From NCBI RefSeq assembly GCF_013410115.1, contig NZ_JACCCV010000002.1:2170001-2234000 (forward strand): a stretch of DNA of 64,000 nt, written 5' to 3'. The notes under the pieces are model-generated. The model was given only the letters and a program-made list of their open reading frames with translations, did no database searches and was not told the DNA's origin. Below are positions 42,876 through 52,634 of this stretch, piece after piece (within the stretch, counting starts at the first letter, position 1; each line of letters starts with the position of its first letter). Source of the stretch: Tunturiibacter gelidiferens. Lineage in GTDB: Bacteria; Acidobacteriota; Terriglobia; Terriglobales; Acidobacteriaceae. The translations under genes were made by a program, and so were the position numbers.

Positions 42876-45800
42876 CTAGAAGACGAATCTGCCGCTGACC
42901 AGCCCGGACCTGGGACCACCGAAGCTCTTGGCCGTTGTGCTGGTGATCTGTCCGACGCTGTTATCAGTGATGGTGACGTTTGGATCTCCGAAGTTTGTGT
43001 GATTGAGTACGTTTGTGAAGCTTCCTCTCAACTCGAAGCTAGTCTCCCTGAACGCCGGGAAGCTCTTGAACAGAGCAGCATTGAGCGCGTTCATGTTGGG
43101 ACCCTCGACAGTACCGAACGATCCGCTACCGAACGTTCCATTTTGAGGGACTGCGAAGGCCGTCGCATTGAACCAATTGGTGATCGATCGTTTACTTTGA
43201 GGAGCGAGAGATCCACCCACACGCTGAGCCGCGCCGGCGAACTGATTGGTGTTTGAAGGATCTGGCCCGCTAAAGCCGGGAGAGAGGAAATCGCCGCTTT
43301 GAGACAAGTACGCTGCGCTTAATCGCCAGCCGCCAATAAAGCGCGACGCGAAGTTATCTGCGTTCAACAGACGCTCGCCTCTACCGAAGGGGAGTTCCCA
43401 TATCAGGTTGGATACGAAGCTTACCCGGGGTGTGTACTTTGCATTTCCTTTTTGACGCGAGAGGTTGTAACTATTCTCAGCCGTGACGCCGCCCTCGATG
43501 CCATTTGCCAGAGTGTCGTCATCGTCGGTGAGATTTTTCGCCCAGGTGAATCCAGCCTCGTAGCTGAGACCATGGCGGAAAGTGCGGTTTACCTCAGCCG
43601 ACAACGCGTTGTAGTTTTCGTATCCGCCGTTTCGGAAGAGATAGGCAGAGTAGAAGAGAGGATAAGGAGTCGCACTTTGCGAGAATGGCGTCGTGCTCGC
43701 AGGGACCTGGTTGACGTTGGTGGCATAGGTCAGTTTTACAGCTCGCGTGCCGATGTACGACAAGCGGAGGCTGGTAGCGAAGCCGAGGTTCTGTTCAAGC
43801 GTGAGATTGAACTGCTGTACATAAGGATTGCGGTAGTTATGGTCGAAGGTCTGAATGCTGACAGCCCCTGCTCCAATGCCCCCCGCCGCGCTGTTGATTG
43901 GATGCTGAAAGTCGACAAGTGGAGCGCCGTTCACGAGACCGTTGGTGTAGCCAACGGTGACTCCATAGGGTCCTCCGTAGAGATACGAGAACAGGGCCGC
44001 GCTGATCTCATCATTGAAGATTCCGTACCCGCCACGGATCACGGTGTTCTCATCCTTGAATGGCCGATAGGCAAAGCCAAACCTTGGATAGGCGGCCAGC
44101 TTGAACGAGTTCCTCATGCTGCGATCAGGGAAGCCAGCGGTCTGGGCAGTTTCGATAGGAATTTCAGACGGAAAGACTGGATTGATGTTTTGCTGTGCGA
44201 TGGTGAGATTGGGAACGACGATAGCTCCGGTTTTGGGATCGAATGATGCGATTACGTTGTACTTGTCAACTGCCGGGCTGTTGTACTCATAACGCACCCC
44301 GAGAAACAGCGTCAGATTTCGCTTGATCTTCCAATCGTCCTGAACGAAGGCATTGAGATCCCATAGCCGTGAGTACTGGGGCGTGCGCGGATAGGTATAT
44401 CCAGTCGTTTGGGGCAGACCAAGAAGAAAGTCTGCGTAATCGAAGTTCGAAAAAGACCCGGTGAAGCTATAGCTTCCGAAGGTCGGATTGAAGTACTGCT
44501 CAGCTTGCATGGGCCTGTACTCTGCTCCCGCCTTGAACGTATGTGCGCCGCGCTCGTATGTCACCTGATCCACGAATTGAACGGTCTGCTCTGTGGGCTG
44601 ACTGTCTGGCAATTGGTAGGGCGACGTGAAATTGTTCAGGGAGACAGAGGGGATACCTGTTTTGTCATCGGGTGCGACCTGGAGACCTGTAATTCCCAGG
44701 GAGTCTACTAGCGGCTGTCCCGCAATTTCTCCGCCGAAATCATTCGCTGTGTGCGTCAGGCCAAACTTGGCGACATTGATCATGTGGGGAGTGAGTATCC
44801 AGGTATCGGACAACACCCCTTGCCAAGTATGTCGCTTTTGGACGCGGTATCCCGTCAGTGAAGGCGGAAGGCCACTATCGAGGACTTCTGGAGAAGACCT
44901 GATGTATCCGACACGGGCAAAGATTGTGTTGTGCGGCGAGAACGCATAGTCGCCCCTTAGATAGTAGCGATTGGTATAGATATGCTGAGGATATGTTCCT
45001 CTGAAGTTAGCGATGTAGCTCGTTGGCGATCCGAAGTTTGGCGAAGGATAGAACGTATTTTGCCAGGTCAGCGCCCCTGCGTTGAGCATAGGCTTGGGAA
45101 TCGTATTGTTCTGAAACGGAGTTCCAGTGTACGGGTTGTTGATGACAATCGGATTCGGTCCCTGGAGCAGCGCACTAAAGTCGCCGCCGCGCATTGCGAG
45201 AGTGGGCACGCTAGGGTTGATCGATATCGGCTGCGCCTCTCTTAGGAATTCGCTCGAGGCGAAGAGAAATAGCTTGTTCTTGATGATTGGTCCGCCGATG
45301 TTGGCGCCGAAATCGTTCTGGACAAGGCCGCCTACGCTGTTCGCAAAATAATTCCTTGCCTGAAAGGCGTTACTCGCGTAGTTCTCGAATACATCTCCAT
45401 GGATTGCATTTGTGCCGGATTTTGTGATGACGCTCACGTTGAGCAGTTGTCCGAGTTCGGCTTTATTGTTGACCGCAGTGTACTCAACCTCCTGGATCAT
45501 TCCGAACGGAGGAAGCGACGGACCGACCATATTCCCGTAGAGAGCCGAATTTGAACTGATTCCATCGACGTTGTAATAAGCCTCGCTGCCGCGCGATCCA
45601 TACATCGACCAATCAAAGGAACCCCCAGCCTGGGACCCGCCAGGTAACAGTGAGGTATAGAAGAGCAAGCCGCTGTCGCCTGTCGAGTCCGACGTGCTCA
45701 ACAGATTTGACGAAGAATTAGTCAGAGTCTGAGCCGATACGGTACTTGAAATCGAAGGCATCTCCGTCTCGATGACCGAGTCTCCCGCAGTGACCGTAAC

Positions 45801-46208
45801 TGTCGAATTGGTGCTTCCAACCTTCATGGTCACGTCAGTGCGCAGAGTTTGCTGGGAAGCGAGAACCACTCCTGTATCTATGACCGCGGCAAAGCCGGGA
45901 GTTTCAACCTTGACGGTGTAGGTGCCGGGGTTCAAACCTGCAACAACGTAATCGCCCTTCGAGTTTGTGGTTACACTTCGGCTGATGTTGGTGCCGTCGT
46001 TCGTAACAGTCACCTGAGCATTGGGCAAAACGGCTCCATCCTGCGTGGTAACGGTTCCGGTAATAGCACCTTCCGTTCCCTGACCGAGCAGCGGCGAACA
46101 AAGCAGAAGAAGGGCAAGCGTGACGAGGCAAAGCGATTGCCACAGTTGCCGGCATAGACGGAGTTGGCGGGCGCCACTAGCAATCCGTTGCGCGAATTCG
46201 GCTTTCAT
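42876..46208 (-). CDS. TonB-dependent receptor (Oar-like), second copy
   Basis: 1110 residues. A basic start and hydrophobic signal are followed by a carboxypeptidase-regulatory-like domain (GAITGTVTTQDGAVLPNAQV, TVKVETPGFAAV), plug (NVDGISSNSALYGNM and VNNKAELGQLLNVSVITKSG) and a barrel ending GLVSGRFVF. GGAGGAA precedes ATG 46208. Its upstream region holds a half-site similar to the AgaR-like operator at 49541, so it may be the outer-membrane porter of the amino-sugar locus next door. Confidence 0.88.
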   Translation of the reverse strand: MKAEFAQRIASGARQLRLCRQLWQSLCLVTLALLLLCSPLLGQGTEGAITGTVTTQDGAVLPNAQVTVTNDGTNISRSVTTNSKGDYVVAGLNPGTYTVKVETPGFAAVIDTGVVLASQQTLRTDVTMKVGSTNSTVTVTAGDSVIETEMPSISSTVSAQTLTNSSSNLLSTSDSTGDSGLLFYTSLLPGGSQAGGSFDWSMYGSRGSEAYYNVDGISSNSALYGNMVGPSLPPFGMIQEVEYTAVNNKAELGQLLNVSVITKSGTNAIHGDVFENYASNAFQARNYFANSVGGLVQNDFGANIGGPIIKNKLFLFASSEFLREAQPISINPSVPTLAMRGGDFSALLQGPNPIVINNPYTGTPFQNNTIPKPMLNAGALTWQNTFYPSPNFGSPTSYIANFRGTYPQHIYTNRYYLRGDYAFSPHNTIFARVGYIRSSPEVLDSGLPPSLTGYRVQKRHTWQGVLSDTWILTPHMINVAKFGLTHTANDFGGEIAGQPLVDSLGITGLQVAPDDKTGIPSVSLNNFTSPYQLPDSQPTEQTVQFVDQVTYERGAHTFKAGAEYRPMQAEQYFNPTFGSYSFTGSFSNFDYADFLLGLPQTTGYTYPRTPQYSRLWDLNAFVQDDWKIKRNLTLFLGVRYEYNSPAVDKYNVIASFDPKTGAIVVPNLTIAQQNINPVFPSEIPIETAQTAGFPDRSMRNSFKLAAYPRFGFAYRPFKDENTVIRGGYGIFNDEISAALFSYLYGGPYGVTVGYTNGLVNGAPLVDFQHPINSAAGGIGAGAVSIQTFDHNYRNPYVQQFNLTLEQNLGFATSLRLSYIGTRAVKLTYATNVNQVPASTTPFSQSATPYPLFYSAYLFRNGGYENYNALSAEVNRTFRHGLSYEAGFTWAKNLTDDDDTLANGIEGGVTAENSYNLSRQKGNAKYTPRVSFVSNLIWELPFGRGERLLNADNFASRFIGGWRLSAAYLSQSGDFLSPGFSGPDPSNTNQFAGAAQRVGGSLAPQSKRSITNWFNATAFAVPQNGTFGSGSFGTVEGPNMNALNAALFKSFPAFRETSFELRGSFTNVLNHTNFGDPNVTITDNSVGQITSTTAKSFGGPRSGLVSGRFVF

Positions 46209-46460
46209 TGGACAGTTCCTCCGTTTAGTTACTCCATTACCTGAGATACATTGGCCTGATTGCTACGGCCGTCGGCATTCTCTTATATTCCGTTTTATTA
46301 CGATTTATGGTTTATAGAGAGGAACAGTAACAGATATGACAGCGATGTCAAGATTAAAAGAAATCTAACGTAATATTGTTGAATTTACTGTTGGTTGGGT
46401 GCAGGGCTTAACCTGTCCGGACTTGCAATCGGGTCCCCTCGATCACAAACGAAGCAGTTC
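46209..46460. promoter_or_regulatory. Promoter region of the second TonB receptor
   Basis: A/T-rich stretch with ATATTCCGTTTTAT at 46285-46298, close to the operator half ATATTTCGTTTAT upstream of the glycosidase, and a nearby TTACGATTTATGG. Suggests shared control by the AgaR-like repressor. Confidence 0.4.
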
Positions 46461-46494
46461 TTAAAAAATGCGCCGCTGCTAGGTGAGCAGCCGC
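46461..46494 (-). terminator. Rho-independent terminator after the sugar porter gene
   Basis: On the minus strand GCGGCTGCT and AGCAGCGGC form a stem with one mismatch around CACCT, followed within three bases by ATTTTTTAA. It begins 19 bases past the transporter stop, ending the amidohydrolase-transporter operon. Confidence 0.65.
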
Positions 46495-46513
46495 TTCATG
46501 AGGAGCGGCACGG

Positions 46514-48316
46514 TTAGCTTCCCAAGGCTTCGAAGTGCTGCTCAATCTGCTCCAGGGTCTTTCCTTTGGTCTCCGGCAGGAAGAAGGTTGCGGTGATGAA
46601 GTAGATCACTGTGAACCCGGCAAACAGAAAGAACATAGTCGAGTAGCCGTATTTACTTACGACAGGGAGAAACAGAACCGCCAGTGTGGTCGATACGAGC
46701 TGATTGATCACTAGCGCGACACTCATTCCGATGGAGCGAATTCGCGTTGGCATTAACTCCGAAAGCGCAAGCCAGACGCAGACTCCGGGCCCTACTGCAA
46801 AGAAAGCGATAAACGCAAACAGCGCGAGCGCCACCAGGTATCCGTGAGTCCGATCGGGAATTTGACCGATTCGCGCTCGTTCAATTGTCAAAGGCGCGGT
46901 CCGAGCAGCGTCGAGATCAGAGAAAGGATTCTTGAAGAAGGCTTCGATCCTGGTCGCAGGAATGGAGCTTGCCCGAGTAACCCGGAGGGGTTCTGCCGCA
47001 GGGTCGTCTGAGCGTACGAAAGTAGTCGCCCCGGTAAAGCCTCCGTAGGAGTAGATCACCGCCAGCGATGCATGGGCACCAAGCGAGGTCGTGTCTTCGT
47101 GACCGCTGGCCGTTAGTAGACGATCGGCTTCCGGTTGATCGAACTTAAGGATCAACTCCTGTTGCGGCCCTACGAGAGATTGGACAGCGCCGCGACACTC
47201 CAAATTGGATTTTTCCGTTTTCCAAAATAGCGTTCCGATTGTGATCAGCGTCGCCATCAGGCCCGTGCTACCCAAAATGAGCAAAAACCTGCGTCCCTTG
47301 CGATCGACGAGTGTCATTCCTACGATCGTCATCAGGAAGTTTACGGTAGTAAAGATGACATATCCCCAATGCGCTGCTAAATCGGAGAGGCCGCTTTGTA
47401 GCAGAATGCTTGTGTTGTAGCCGATGATCGAGTTGACGCCGGTCGCGGTGTTACAGAAGAGAATCACGCAAGCAAGTAGAAATGGAATGAGGTACTTTCT
47501 GCGAAAGAGACTCTCTGTGTTCTTCTGACCTGATCCATCCGGCATCCCGACATTCAGCGAACGCTCTTCCATCTCGCCGAACTCGAGCTCCGCCATTGCC
47601 GGTGTTCGCGAGCGAAGGAGTGCCGCCATAGCACGTTCACGATGGCCAGCGCGAAATAGATGGCGCGGAGACTCCGTGACGAAGATACTACCGAGAACGA
47701 ATAGGACTCCGGGCGGCAGCGAGATCCAGAAGATGTGTCGCCACGCACGATCTTTGACCTGAAACAACGCCGCGGCATCGGACGCACGCGCCACAGCTTC
47801 AACGCGATAGCTGTAGTAAATTCCGATCAATGCTGCGGCTACGATACCGAGCGTAAGCAGCCACTGAAATATGCCCGTTCCTTTACCGCGATTGGTTGAA
47901 GCGAGGCATTCCGCGAGATAGAGGGGAACCACCACACCGATAAATCCCCCACTGATGCCCTGCAGGAGTCGTCCAACAAATAGAGGACCGTAGCCATGGG
48001 ACAGCGCGATGACGGGAATGCTCACAACAAAGACGAGGCCGCTCAAGGTCATCATCGGTTTGCGGCCCATCCAGTCTGCGAGCAGCCCGGCGAAGATGGT
48101 CGAGATGACGCTACCGAGCAAGACAGCCGCCACAATCACCGAGAGCTGTCCGGCATTCAATCCTGAGGTCGCCTCCAGATAGGGCAGCGCTCCCCCGATG
48201 ATTCCGATGTCCACCCCATAGAGCAGGCCGCCGAGTCCGGCTACACACAAGAGCAAAGCGTTATAGCTGTGTTGACTTGAGGCTGATGCGGAAGAGGAAC
48301 TAGCTCCAGAGATCAT
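46514..48316 (-). CDS. Sugar-porter-family MFS transporter with periplasmic insert
   Basis: 600 residues; typical sugar porters have about 460. Motifs DWMGRKP and DRKGRR (loops 2-3 and 8-9), FVTESPRHL after helix 6 and the terminal PETKGKTLEQIEQ are all present. An extra segment of about 120 residues (367-490) lies between helices 9 and 10 on the periplasmic side. It follows the amidohydrolase by 36 bases and is probably co-transcribed. Likely imports the sugar released by the neighbouring glycosidase. Confidence 0.85.
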   Translation of the reverse strand: MISGASSSSASASSQHSYNALLLCVAGLGGLLYGVDIGIIGGALPYLEATSGLNAGQLSVIVAAVLLGSVISTIFAGLLADWMGRKPMMTLSGLVFVVSIPVIALSHGYGPLFVGRLLQGISGGFIGVVVPLYLAECLASTNRGKGTGIFQWLLTLGIVAAALIGIYYSYRVEAVARASDAAALFQVKDRAWRHIFWISLPPGVLFVLGSIFVTESPRHLFRAGHRERAMAALLRSRTPAMAELEFGEMEERSLNVGMPDGSGQKNTESLFRRKYLIPFLLACVILFCNTATGVNSIIGYNTSILLQSGLSDLAAHWGYVIFTTVNFLMTIVGMTLVDRKGRRFLLILGSTGLMATLITIGTLFWKTEKSNLECRGAVQSLVGPQQELILKFDQPEADRLLTASGHEDTTSLGAHASLAVIYSYGGFTGATTFVRSDDPAAEPLRVTRASSIPATRIEAFFKNPFSDLDAARTAPLTIERARIGQIPDRTHGYLVALALFAFIAFFAVGPGVCVWLALSELMPTRIRSIGMSVALVINQLVSTTLAVLFLPVVSKYGYSTMFFLFAGFTVIYFITATFFLPETKGKTLEQIEQHFEALGS

Positions 48317-48352
48317 AGGTCGTATTTGCTCCCGCCAGCAGTATCTCAGGGG

Positions 48353-49435
48353 TCATTCCTGCTCCCAATTTGACTTTAGATTTGGCAACAAACGCAGCGC
48401 ATTGTCTCGATAAACCTTCCGTAGAACATCCGCCGGCAAGTCCATTCCATAGATGTTCCAGCGTCCTTGGCGAGATGCGTGGGTGGGGTATTCGAAATAT
48501 TCGTCCGCCGTCTCCAGGAACCGATAATAGAGACGATACATCTCGACTTCCGGAACAAGATCGGCGCCGAACAAAATCCGATCTGCAAAACGCAGGAAGA
48601 ACTTCCGCGCCGAGTAGGGTTGCCGCCCCAGTTCGGATGCCCTCGCACTGATATCCACCAGCACATTTGGATTTGCATCCAGCATCGCAGATACACGCTG
48701 AAGATCTTCTGCATTCTCGGCAATGTGAGCGGCGACGAAAGTTGTCCCCGGATGTCTCTTGAAGACGCGATCCCGCTGGTCGAGCAACTCATGTTTGCTG
48801 AACTCGGCGCCAAAGAAGCTCCAGTCGGGATGAGCAGCCAACTCCTCATAGCGCTCGTTGTTCGCATCAATTGGAAGGAAAAAAGCCTCGGGGTCTCCAA
48901 TATGCACCATCACCGGAATGCCGAGCTGCCCGGCTTTGTCAAAGATCGGAGCAAGACGTTCGTCATCAACGTGTAGGAGCTGTCCGCTTGCATCACGCAC
49001 GGACAAGCCGAGATCCTTCCAGAACTTGAATCCGATGGCTCCATGCTCTACCAAACACTCAAGCCTGTCGATGCTTACGCTAACAAAATCGTCGCGCTCG
49101 ACGCCTGTCCAATCCATCCAGCCGATGGTCGAGAAGCGTGTAGCATCCGCCGATCGGTAACGATCTATCATGCGGATAGCCTCTTCTCCCACCTTCATCG
49201 TGATGTTGACGATGTGCTCGATTCCGCAAGCATCCATGATATCCAGCACATGTTTTGGATCCTGTGCATCAAGGTGGTTGTGATAGTCAATGACCGGAAA
49301 GCGTGGAAGTAACACTTGGTGGCGTGGCGTGGTCAGCATACAGCGTGGATGAAAGTCGCTGAGCGGAAGCGTGACATCGGCCGTTGCCGATACCATGGCG
49401 ATAAACTTGTCCTGTGTGTTCTGTTCCGACATCAT
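48353..49435 (-). CDS. Amidohydrolase-2 family TIM-barrel hydrolase
   Basis: 360 residues, cytosolic. Metal sites: HxH in VIDYHNHLD, VMVHIGDP, TFVAAHIAEN and late ILFGADL, the layout of PF04909 metal-dependent hydrolases and decarboxylases. No specific substrate can be assigned. Placed with a sugar porter, a glycosidase and Aga-type catabolic genes, it could be a sugar lactonase, deacetylase or deaminase; NagA-type deacetylases belong to a different branch. ATGATG 49435 follows GAGG. Divergent from the glycosidase with a DeoR-type operator between. Confidence 0.75.
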   Translation of the reverse strand: MMSEQNTQDKFIAMVSATADVTLPLSDFHPRCMLTTPRHQVLLPRFPVIDYHNHLDAQDPKHVLDIMDACGIEHIVNITMKVGEEAIRMIDRYRSADATRFSTIGWMDWTGVERDDFVSVSIDRLECLVEHGAIGFKFWKDLGLSVRDASGQLLHVDDERLAPIFDKAGQLGIPVMVHIGDPEAFFLPIDANNERYEELAAHPDWSFFGAEFSKHELLDQRDRVFKRHPGTTFVAAHIAENAEDLQRVSAMLDANPNVLVDISARASELGRQPYSARKFFLRFADRILFGADLVPEVEMYRLYYRFLETADEYFEYPTHASRQGRWNIYGMDLPADVLRKVYRDNALRLLPNLKSNWEQE

Positions 49436-49540
49436 TTCCTCATTCTTGAGGCGTTTGCTTTTTCGATTCGAGAGTCTCTTTTCGTCGCCGTTTAGCTCCT
49501 GTCAGGCTCCGGCACGTGGAGAGATACGATAAGTGAGACT

Positions 49541-49581
49541 ATAAAACGAAACATATCATTATTTCTATATATTTCGTTTAT
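49541..49581. promoter_or_regulatory. AgaR/DeoR-type operator
   Basis: AAACGAAACATAT (49544-49556) and ATATATTTCGTTT (49567-49579) are an inverted repeat with 12 of 13 matches and a 10-base spacer. TTTCGTTT is the core recognised by AgaR-like DeoR repressors. It lies midway between the divergent amidohydrolase and glycosidase, and an AgaR-like gene is 2 kb away. Confidence 0.6.
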
Positions 49582-49627
49582 GCTAAAAGATAATCACTTC
49601 AATCACCGAACTCGGGGCTAACGCACT

Positions 49628-51649
49628 ATGTTCAACTTCCTCTCCTGTCGATTTAGACGCAAGCTGTTAGGCTCATTGTTTCCCATTCTGCTTTGCAATG
49701 GTCTATTCGGCTTTGCTCAGGAGCAGAGCTTCTCTGCCAAAGACAACACCATGCTGCACGCCGGTGACCTGTCTCTCGACATCGGGGTCGTCAACCATCA
49801 TTTTGCCGGTCTTCACGTCCATGATGGCTTTTCAAATAGAACAATTGATCTGACAGAATCCTTCATCCTTGTGTTGAAAGACAAGCGTGTGCTTCGTTCA
49901 ACGGAGATGCAGGTGACCCGAGCATCGGACACGATACTGGCAACGGACCCGCATCAGTCCCTGCGAATGTCGCATGATGCTGGAGAGGCTTCAACAAACG
50001 CTTGCTGGAACTTCGCTACGCCACGGTTGCCCGCTCATCTTCAATGGTGCGTTATCGTGCGTCCGGGACAAGTTTATGCCCGACAGTTGCTCAGCATCAC
50101 CGCCACCACTCAGGACCTGCCCATCACGGAGGTTCGGTTGCTTCACTTTGCCGACCCGACCGCGCACGTGGAAGGCACGGTCAAAGGCTCCCCGGTGGTT
50201 AGCAAAAACATGTTCTTCGGATTTGAAAATCCACTCTCCGTCAGCACAGTGCAAGACCGAGAGGTTACGGCTTCTCTCTTTCGCGATCTACCTCTTCGCG
50301 CTGGCCAAAGCATCACATATTCCTCCGTGATTGGGACCTCGAGATCCGGCCAGCTCCGTCGTGCCTTTCTCAGCTATATAGAGAGTGAGCGTCCGCGGCC
50401 TTATCAACCATTTTTGCATTACAACTCCTGGTTTGATCTTGGCTATCAAAACCGATTCGACGAAAAAGGAGTTCTTGATCGGATCAACGCCTTCGGCCAG
50501 CAGATGACAGTGGCGCGGCACGTTCAGCTTGATTCTTTCCTCTTCGATGATGGATGGGACGATCCGACTACACTGTGGGGCTTTAACTCAGGATTCCCGA
50601 ACGGGTTCACGAAGGCGGGTGCAGCGGCAGCTCAATACAAGACCGGCATCGGTGTCTGGCTCTCGCCATGGGGTGGTTATTCCGATCAGAAAAAACAGCG
50701 CATCGCGTACGGTCGCGAACATGGATACGAGATTCTTCACGATGGCTATGCGCTCTCCGGGCCAAAGTACTTTGAGAGGTTTGAGGACACCTGTCTCACT
50801 ATGATCGATCAGTACAACGTCAATCAGTTTAAGTTTGACGGGACTGGCAATGCGGACAGTGTTTTTCCGGGAAGCGCCTTTGACAGTGACTTCGATGCCG
50901 CCATCCATCTCATCGAACGGCTCCGTAAAGAGAAGCCAGCCATCTTTATCAATCTCACGACGGGGACGACGGCCTCTCCGTTCTGGCTTTTTTACGCCGA
51001 TTCTATCTGGCGCGGCGGAGAAGATCACGACTTCTCAGGGATAGGTACACCTCGCCAGCGTTGGATCACGTATCGCGATGCACAGACCTACAAAAACATT
51101 GTTCGCCAAGGCCCGCTCTTTCCGCTCAACTCGCTGATGCTCCACGGCATTGTCTACGCCAAACAGGCAAAGGATCTAACCACCGATCCAGGCAACGACT
51201 TCGCTGACGAGGTTCACTCTTACTTCGGCACGGGCACGCAGCTACAGGAGATGTACATCACGCCTTCGCTTTTATCGCCAACAAATTGGGACACGCTTGC
51301 CGAGGCGGCTCGATGGAGCCGTTCCCATGCCGACACTCTCAAAGACGTTCACTGGATTGGCGGTGATCCGGACCAGCTGCAGATCTACGGATGGGCGGCA
51401 TGGAGTCCGCGAGAGGGTTTGATTACGCTGAGAAATCCGTCGAATCGCCCGCAGGAATTCAACGTAGATGTATCCAAATTTTTTGAACTCCAGCCGTCAG
51501 ATCCAGCGAACTACAAAGTGCACAGTGTGTGGAAGGACGAAAAAGACCCGGACCAGAAATTCCCCGCGGAGATGCGCAGAGATCAGAGACTCTCGATTCA
51601 TCTCGCCCCGTTCGAGGTCATTACTCTTGAGGCCGTGCCCGCCGATTAG
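49628..51649 (+). CDS. Secreted GH36/GH27-like alpha-glycosidase
   Basis: 673 residues with a signal peptide (KLLGSLFPILLCNGLFGFAQ). An N-terminal beta-sandwich to about 240 precedes a TIM barrel: LHYNSWFDLG, then LDSFLFDDGWDD, IGVWLSPWGGY, FKFDGTGNAD with candidate nucleophile Asp404, and SIWRGGEDHDF with candidate acid Asp466. A C-terminal beta-domain follows. The pattern is that of clan GH-D enzymes (alpha-galactosidase, alpha-N-acetylgalactosaminidase), but spacing is unusual and the exact family is not certain; homologues are sometimes mislabelled enterotoxin. Context with Aga-type genes favours a galactose-configured amino sugar. Confidence 0.7.
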   Translation: MFNFLSCRFRRKLLGSLFPILLCNGLFGFAQEQSFSAKDNTMLHAGDLSLDIGVVNHHFAGLHVHDGFSNRTIDLTESFILVLKDKRVLRSTEMQVTRASDTILATDPHQSLRMSHDAGEASTNACWNFATPRLPAHLQWCVIVRPGQVYARQLLSITATTQDLPITEVRLLHFADPTAHVEGTVKGSPVVSKNMFFGFENPLSVSTVQDREVTASLFRDLPLRAGQSITYSSVIGTSRSGQLRRAFLSYIESERPRPYQPFLHYNSWFDLGYQNRFDEKGVLDRINAFGQQMTVARHVQLDSFLFDDGWDDPTTLWGFNSGFPNGFTKAGAAAAQYKTGIGVWLSPWGGYSDQKKQRIAYGREHGYEILHDGYALSGPKYFERFEDTCLTMIDQYNVNQFKFDGTGNADSVFPGSAFDSDFDAAIHLIERLRKEKPAIFINLTTGTTASPFWLFYADSIWRGGEDHDFSGIGTPRQRWITYRDAQTYKNIVRQGPLFPLNSLMLHGIVYAKQAKDLTTDPGNDFADEVHSYFGTGTQLQEMYITPSLLSPTNWDTLAEAARWSRSHADTLKDVHWIGGDPDQLQIYGWAAWSPREGLITLRNPSNRPQEFNVDVSKFFELQPSDPANYKVHSVWKDEKDPDQKFPAEMRRDQRLSIHLAPFEVITLEAVPAD

Positions 51650-51722
51650 GCAAATCAAAAGTAAAATCAGCCTGAATGCGAAGCCTGCCACATAAGCGGC
51701 TGTCCCGGTTCCCAGATTCGGC

Positions 51723-52553
51723 CTAAACGAGTGTGAGTTTGATGTTGAGATTGCGGAGGGCGTCCGCCGTCTCATTCGGAAGATTGTGGTCGGTAATGAC
51801 GTGATGAATCGAAGTTGCGTCTACGATCTTCGATAGGCTCCGGCGATTGAATTTAGTGGAATCGCAAACCGCAACGATCGTCTTGGCGGCTTTGACCATC
51901 GCACGATTAACCCGCGACTCCATTACATTCGGCGTCGTAAGCCCCACCTCAAGGTCAAATCCGTCGACCCCTAGAAATAGGATGTCGGCATGCATGTCAT
52001 GAAGCATCTCCTCTGCGAGCGGGCCGACCAGGGAGAAAGAGTTCTTGCGTAGCGAGCCACCGGTGAGGAGCACCTCGAAATCAGTCCCGCTCAACTCAGC
52101 GGCGATATTTACCGCATTGGTAATGATGGTCAGATGGGAAAACTTCTTCAGCGTCCTGGCGATCGCCGTAGTAGTCGTCCCTGAGTCGAGCAGAACGCAC
52201 TGGCCCTCCTGGATAAGGTTCACGGCAGCGACCGCTATCCGCTGCTTTTCCTGCAGGTGACGCCCTTCCTTCTCCTTGAGCGACGGGTCGAAAAGCGTCC
52301 CCGACTGTGGAAGCAAGGCACCACCGTGAGTTCTCTGCAACACGCCTCTGCGTTGAAGATAGTCGAGATCCTTACGGATTGTTATCCGGGATATTCCCAG
52401 GGATTCCGACAGATCCTCGACGAGAACCCGGCCATGTTGCTGTGCCAGCGAAAGGATATGCTGGCGACGTTCTTCGATGAGCATTTGCGTGCCACTCTCG
52501 GACTCCGCAGGAGGCACTTTTGACGAGGCTTTCGGAGCGACTTTTCGCTGCAT
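51723..52553 (-). CDS. agaR: AgaR-like DeoR-family repressor
   Basis: 276 residues. Winged helix: RRQHILSLAQQHGRVLVEDL, SESLGISRITIRKDLDYL, then RTHGGALLPQSG. The C-domain has the ribose-phosphate-isomerase-like VLLDSGTTTTAIA and LLTGGSLRKNSFS. In proteobacteria AgaR represses N-acetylgalactosamine genes and responds to a phosphosugar. The likely start is ATG 52553. It follows the KbaZ gene by 81 bases on the same strand. The operator at 49541 fits the family consensus. Confidence 0.8.
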   Translation of the reverse strand: MQRKVAPKASSKVPPAESESGTQMLIEERRQHILSLAQQHGRVLVEDLSESLGISRITIRKDLDYLQRRGVLQRTHGGALLPQSGTLFDPSLKEKEGRHLQEKQRIAVAAVNLIQEGQCVLLDSGTTTTAIARTLKKFSHLTIITNAVNIAAELSGTDFEVLLTGGSLRKNSFSLVGPLAEEMLHDMHADILFLGVDGFDLEVGLTTPNVMESRVNRAMVKAAKTIVAVCDSTKFNRRSLSKIVDATSIHHVITDHNLPNETADALRNLNIKLTLV

Positions 52554-52634
52554 AAAGTTCAGTTTACCAATGTGACAACTTCCGAACAGTACCACGGAGC
52601 TTTCGCATAGGCAATTCCGAATTAAAAGGAAAGA

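Noticed and set aside
43452..44246. Long plus-strand open frame (264 codons) opposite the second TonB receptor
   Set aside because: Lies wholly within the receptor coding region, has no ribosome site and no recognisable domain; an antisense shadow.
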